From JANWWM01 sp046292465 (lineage in GTDB: Bacteria > Bacteroidota > Chlorobiia > Chlorobiales > Thermochlorobacteraceae), in the NCBI GenBank assembly GCA_046292465.1, contig JBKBRB010000007.1, forward strand, positions 48,974 to 112,973: a DNA stretch of 64,000 nucleotides. Direction: 5' to 3'. Position numbers and translations under genes: made by a program. The notes beneath the pieces are model-generated. The model saw only the letters and a list, made by a program, of their open reading frames with translations. It searched no databases and had not been told where the DNA came from. This document shows positions 61,732-64,000 of the stretch, in pieces (position 1 is the stretch's first letter; each line of letters opens with the position of its first letter).

Positions 61732-62133
61732 ATGCTACACGAGGCGCAATCTCAATTTTCGCGATTTGTGGCGGACTCTTCGGAGCGGTGCAAAGCCTTT
61801 TTGCAGAAAGATTTTTACCGAAAGGTTCACTTCAAGTCGTGGTTCAAGCAGATTAGCGACGATGCCGTTGCACATCCGAAAAAATATGTCGGCTTTGCTA
61901 TCATCGGCTTTATTTTGTTTTATGTAATGTTTGGCGATTATGGCATTATCTCTCGCATTCGCCTTGAAGTTGAGCGCGCACGCTTGCAGTCGGAACTTGA
62001 TGCTGAACATCGTCGCACCGAACAACTTAACGCACAAATTCAAAACGCGAAAAGTTTGGAAACCATTGAAAAACTTGCTCGTGAAAAATATGGCTTCTCT
62101 AAACCGGGAGAAACCGTCTATATCATCAAATAG
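61732..62133 (+). CDS. FtsB/DivIC-like septum formation protein
   Basis: 133 residues: a cytoplasmic N-terminus of about 50 residues, one transmembrane helix (about 52-70) and a leucine-zipper coiled coil (RLEVERARLQSELDAEHRRTE), followed by a KYG-containing motif 'EKLAREKYGFSKPGETVYIIK', the family signature. It belongs to the divisome bitopic proteins that link FtsL and FtsQ. The cytoplasmic domain is longer than in E. coli FtsB. TAGATTTG at 61702-61709 could be a -7 promoter element. Followed by a methyltransferase 12 bp later. Confidence 0.85.
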   Translation: MLHEAQSQFSRFVADSSERCKAFLQKDFYRKVHFKSWFKQISDDAVAHPKKYVGFAIIGFILFYVMFGDYGIISRIRLEVERARLQSELDAEHRRTEQLNAQIQNAKSLETIEKLAREKYGFSKPGETVYIIK

Positions 62134-62145
62134 TCTTTTAACTCA

Positions 62146-63000
62146 ATGAAACCTAAACGCCTTTACGACGAGTCTGAAAAATCAACAGTCAAAAAACTGC
62201 TTGCTGACTTTTATTCAAACAAACCTGTCGAGTATGGTCGCTACGACCATCGTGCGGGCGAATACCAACGTTACGCTGAACTCATCAAACACTTCGCGCC
62301 AAGAAAAGGAAAACATTTAGAACTCGGTTGCGGCGATTGGCAAATCCCGCAAGCCATCGCCAATCAAGGCTTCGAGGAAGTGATTGGGTGCGATTTCTTT
62401 TCCGATGACTATCTGAATGCCTATCGTAGCAAATTAACGTCGGAGAATGTTCAGTTAGTTCGATACGATGGCTTGAACATTCCGTATCCTGATAACTATT
62501 TTGATACGGTCTCGTCGCTTTGCGTGATGGAGCATATCGTCGATGTGGAAGATGTTTTGAATCAAATGCACCGTGTCTTGAAACCGAACGGTCGTTTAAT
62601 TGTCAAATGTCCGAATTGGAGTGGGATTAACAATCCTGTTCGCGCCTTGCAAAGTTTGACACGCTACCGTCATCGCTATTGGCAATATGAAACCATTCCT
62701 GATAGTCTCTTTGGCTTTTTCCGCTCAATCGGTTGGTATCTTGAAACCTCGCTTTCGTCTAAACCAAAGTGGATTTTGGTTTATCCGCGTATGAAAGACG
62801 GCAAGGTTTATTTTCAATCGGGCGATGACGATGTCGTGCATTTGTGTCAGCCAATTTCATTCAAGAAATACTTTGAGCAAAAAGGCTACAAGTTGATTTT
62901 ATTCAATCGCGGAATGGGTGAGTCTAATTTTGCAAAGAAGTTCAACTCGCTGTTTCCTGCATTTGCAACTACGATAAACATTGTCGCACAAAAATCTTAA
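62146..63000 (+). CDS. Class I SAM-dependent methyltransferase
   Basis: 284 residues. Motif I LELGCGDWQIPQAIANQG (about 50-67), 'VIGCDFFSD', and 'DTVSSLCVMEHIVDVEDVLNQMHRVLKPNGRLIVKCPN' identify a methyltransferase_11 fold. The tail 'GESNFAKKFNSLFPAFATTINIVAQ' is typical of polysaccharide- or lipid-modifying methyltransferases but no substrate can be assigned. It lies 4 bp before ispG and 12 bp after the ftsB-like gene, so the three form one operon. Confidence 0.9.
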   Translation: MKPKRLYDESEKSTVKKLLADFYSNKPVEYGRYDHRAGEYQRYAELIKHFAPRKGKHLELGCGDWQIPQAIANQGFEEVIGCDFFSDDYLNAYRSKLTSENVQLVRYDGLNIPYPDNYFDTVSSLCVMEHIVDVEDVLNQMHRVLKPNGRLIVKCPNWSGINNPVRALQSLTRYRHRYWQYETIPDSLFGFFRSIGWYLETSLSSKPKWILVYPRMKDGKVYFQSGDDDVVHLCQPISFKKYFEQKGYKLILFNRGMGESNFAKKFNSLFPAFATTINIVAQKS

Positions 63001-63004
63001 TGCT

Positions 63005-64000
63005 ATGTCTTACGTGAAGAATCCATACACTTATCGTCGCCGTGAAACCATTGAAGTTGGGTTCGGCACCATCAAACTTGGCGGAATGAATCCCATTCGT
63101 GTGGAATCGATGACCACCACCGACACGATGGATACCGACACAACGGTCGAGCAATGCCGCCGCCTCTACGAAGCAGGGTGCGAAATTATCCGCATTACAG
63201 CACCTTCTATGAAAGAAGCCGAAAACTTGGGCGAAATTTCTAAGCGACTTCGCGCAATGGGCATTCACACGCCGCTGGTCGCCGATATTCACTTCACGCC
63301 GAACGCTGCGCTCAAAGCCGCTGAATTTGTCGAGAACGTGCGCATCAATCCGGGCAATTATGCCGATAGAAAAAAATTCGCCGTTCACGAATACACCGAT
63401 TCCGAATACGAAGCCGAGTTAGAACGCATTCATAACCAATTCAAACCACTGGTGCTCAAATGCAAAGAGTACGGTCGCTCTATGCGCATTGGCACCAATC
63501 ATGGCTCGCTTTCGGACCGCATCATGAACCGCTATGGCGATACGCCGCTCGGTATGGTCGAATCTGCGCTCGAATTTGCACGCATCTGCGAACTTTATGG
63601 CTACTACGACTTCATTTTCTCGATGAAATCCTCCAACCCACAAGTGATGATTCAAGCCTATCGCTTGCTTGTGGAAAAAGCCGACAAGGAATTGAAACAC
63701 AAATATCCGCTTCACTTGGGCGTTACCGAAGCAGGCAATGCCGAAGAAGGTCGCGTTAAATCTGCGATTGGCATTGGTGCGTTGTTGGAAGATGGGTTAG
63801 GCGATACGATTCGCGTTTCGCTCACTGAAGACCCCGTCAATGAAGTGTATTTCGGTTTTGAATTGGTCAAGAAATACAACGACAAACTTTGGATTAAGGC
63901 GGAAAACGTCGGAACTTTCGTCAAGCAATTCGCGCCTCCCAAAGAAGAAGAGCCCCCGTTCACGCCGTTTGAGTTTAATCGCCGTGAATCACAAAAAATT
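63005..64000 (+). CDS. ispG: 4-hydroxy-3-methylbut-2-en-1-yl diphosphate synthase, long form (partial)
   Basis: The first 332 codons are present; the gene continues past the right edge. The start 'MSYVKNPYTYRRRETIEVGFGTIKLGG' and blocks 'CEIIRITAPSMKEAENL', 'VADIHFTPNAALKAAEFVENVRINPGNY' and 'MRIGTNHGSLSDRIMNRYGD' match IspG/GcpE, a 4Fe-4S enzyme of the MEP isoprenoid pathway. The sequence ends in an alpha-helical insert ('FTPFEFNRRESQKI') typical of the long-form IspG of Bacteroidota, Chlorobi and plants. Cluster cysteines would lie in the missing C-terminal part. Isoprenoids from this pathway feed CruA carotenoids. Confidence 0.95.
   Translation, partial: MSYVKNPYTYRRRETIEVGFGTIKLGGMNPIRVESMTTTDTMDTDTTVEQCRRLYEAGCEIIRITAPSMKEAENLGEISKRLRAMGIHTPLVADIHFTPNAALKAAEFVENVRINPGNYADRKKFAVHEYTDSEYEAELERIHNQFKPLVLKCKEYGRSMRIGTNHGSLSDRIMNRYGDTPLGMVESALEFARICELYGYYDFIFSMKSSNPQVMIQAYRLLVEKADKELKHKYPLHLGVTEAGNAEEGRVKSAIGIGALLEDGLGDTIRVSLTEDPVNEVYFGFELVKKYNDKLWIKAENVGTFVKQFAPPKEEEPPFTPFEFNRRESQKI

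Noticed and set aside
1..64000. CRISPR arrays, prophage or insertion sequences
   Set aside because: No regularly spaced repeats, transposase, integrase or phage structural gene was seen on either strand.

Overview
The window looks like chromosomal DNA of a relative of the green sulfur bacteria (phylum Chlorobi/Chlorobiota), probably a heterotrophic or metabolically versatile lineage of the Chloroherpeton/Thermochlorobacter kind. The main evidence is a CruA-type lycopene cyclase (58358-59905), a long-form IspG with a large insert (63005 to the right edge), fused E1-alpha/beta 2-oxoacid dehydrogenase of Bacteroidota/Chlorobi type, tandem OmpH/Skp proteins, C-minus ribosomal protein L31 type B and LPP20/DUF6175 envelope proteins. 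The assignment is inferred from gene content; no rRNA is present. Genes are densely packed on both strands. There is no insertion sequence, prophage or CRISPR array. One tRNA (Lys-CTT) and one clear pseudogene were found.

Layout. 0-7.5 kb: an SDR, LptE, a YbdK-type ligase, a PAS diguanylate cyclase and a three-gene envelope lipoprotein group (DUF2442, LPP20, DUF6175). 7.7-11.1 kb: a truncated TonB-like protein, glutathione peroxidase, SecG/tRNA-Lys, DUF2905-HisB and a YdjY-like protein. 11.1-17.2 kb: a 1249-residue GAF/PAS histidine kinase and an isolated nuoK-nuoL pair. 17.3-21.9 kb: Spy-like protein, DacB, a decayed LuxR-type regulator, a UDP-glucuronate decarboxylase-like SDR and a Crp/Fnr regulator. 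21.9-29 kb (all minus): M23 peptidase, MoxR, a catalytically dead M16 subunit, a mutase that carries isobutyryl-CoA mutase specificity residues, and the fused E1. The last two together suggest valine/branched-chain acyl-CoA metabolism. 29-35.4 kb: nucleotide, riboflavin, DeoC, Skp x2, L31 and RRF housekeeping genes.

35.5-49 kb is the most distinctive region. It holds nitrite ammonification genes (NrfH-NrfA) behind an FNR/DNR-like operator, a RIC/ScdA iron-sulfur repair protein, a cysteine-free Crp/Fnr regulator, and then a long co-directional run: persulfide dioxygenase with two rhodanese domains, DUF2892, two YeeE/YedE half-transporters, 1-Cys peroxiredoxin, an SQR-like flavoprotein, thioredoxin, two CZB proteins, a TehB-like methyltransferase, DUF6132, TlpA, a DUF3365 haem lipoprotein, rhodanese and OsmC. 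Together these look like one programme for sulfane-sulfur, peroxide and nitrogen-oxide handling. Three stand-alone CZB proteins sit in or beside it with graded loss of the zinc ligands.

49-64 kb returns to general functions: TopA, PBP1C, M61 peptidase, a GT2 glycosyltransferase, a GlcD-type FAD oxidase, CruA, an acyl-CoA synthetase, an FtsB-like protein, a methyltransferase and IspG (cut by the window edge).
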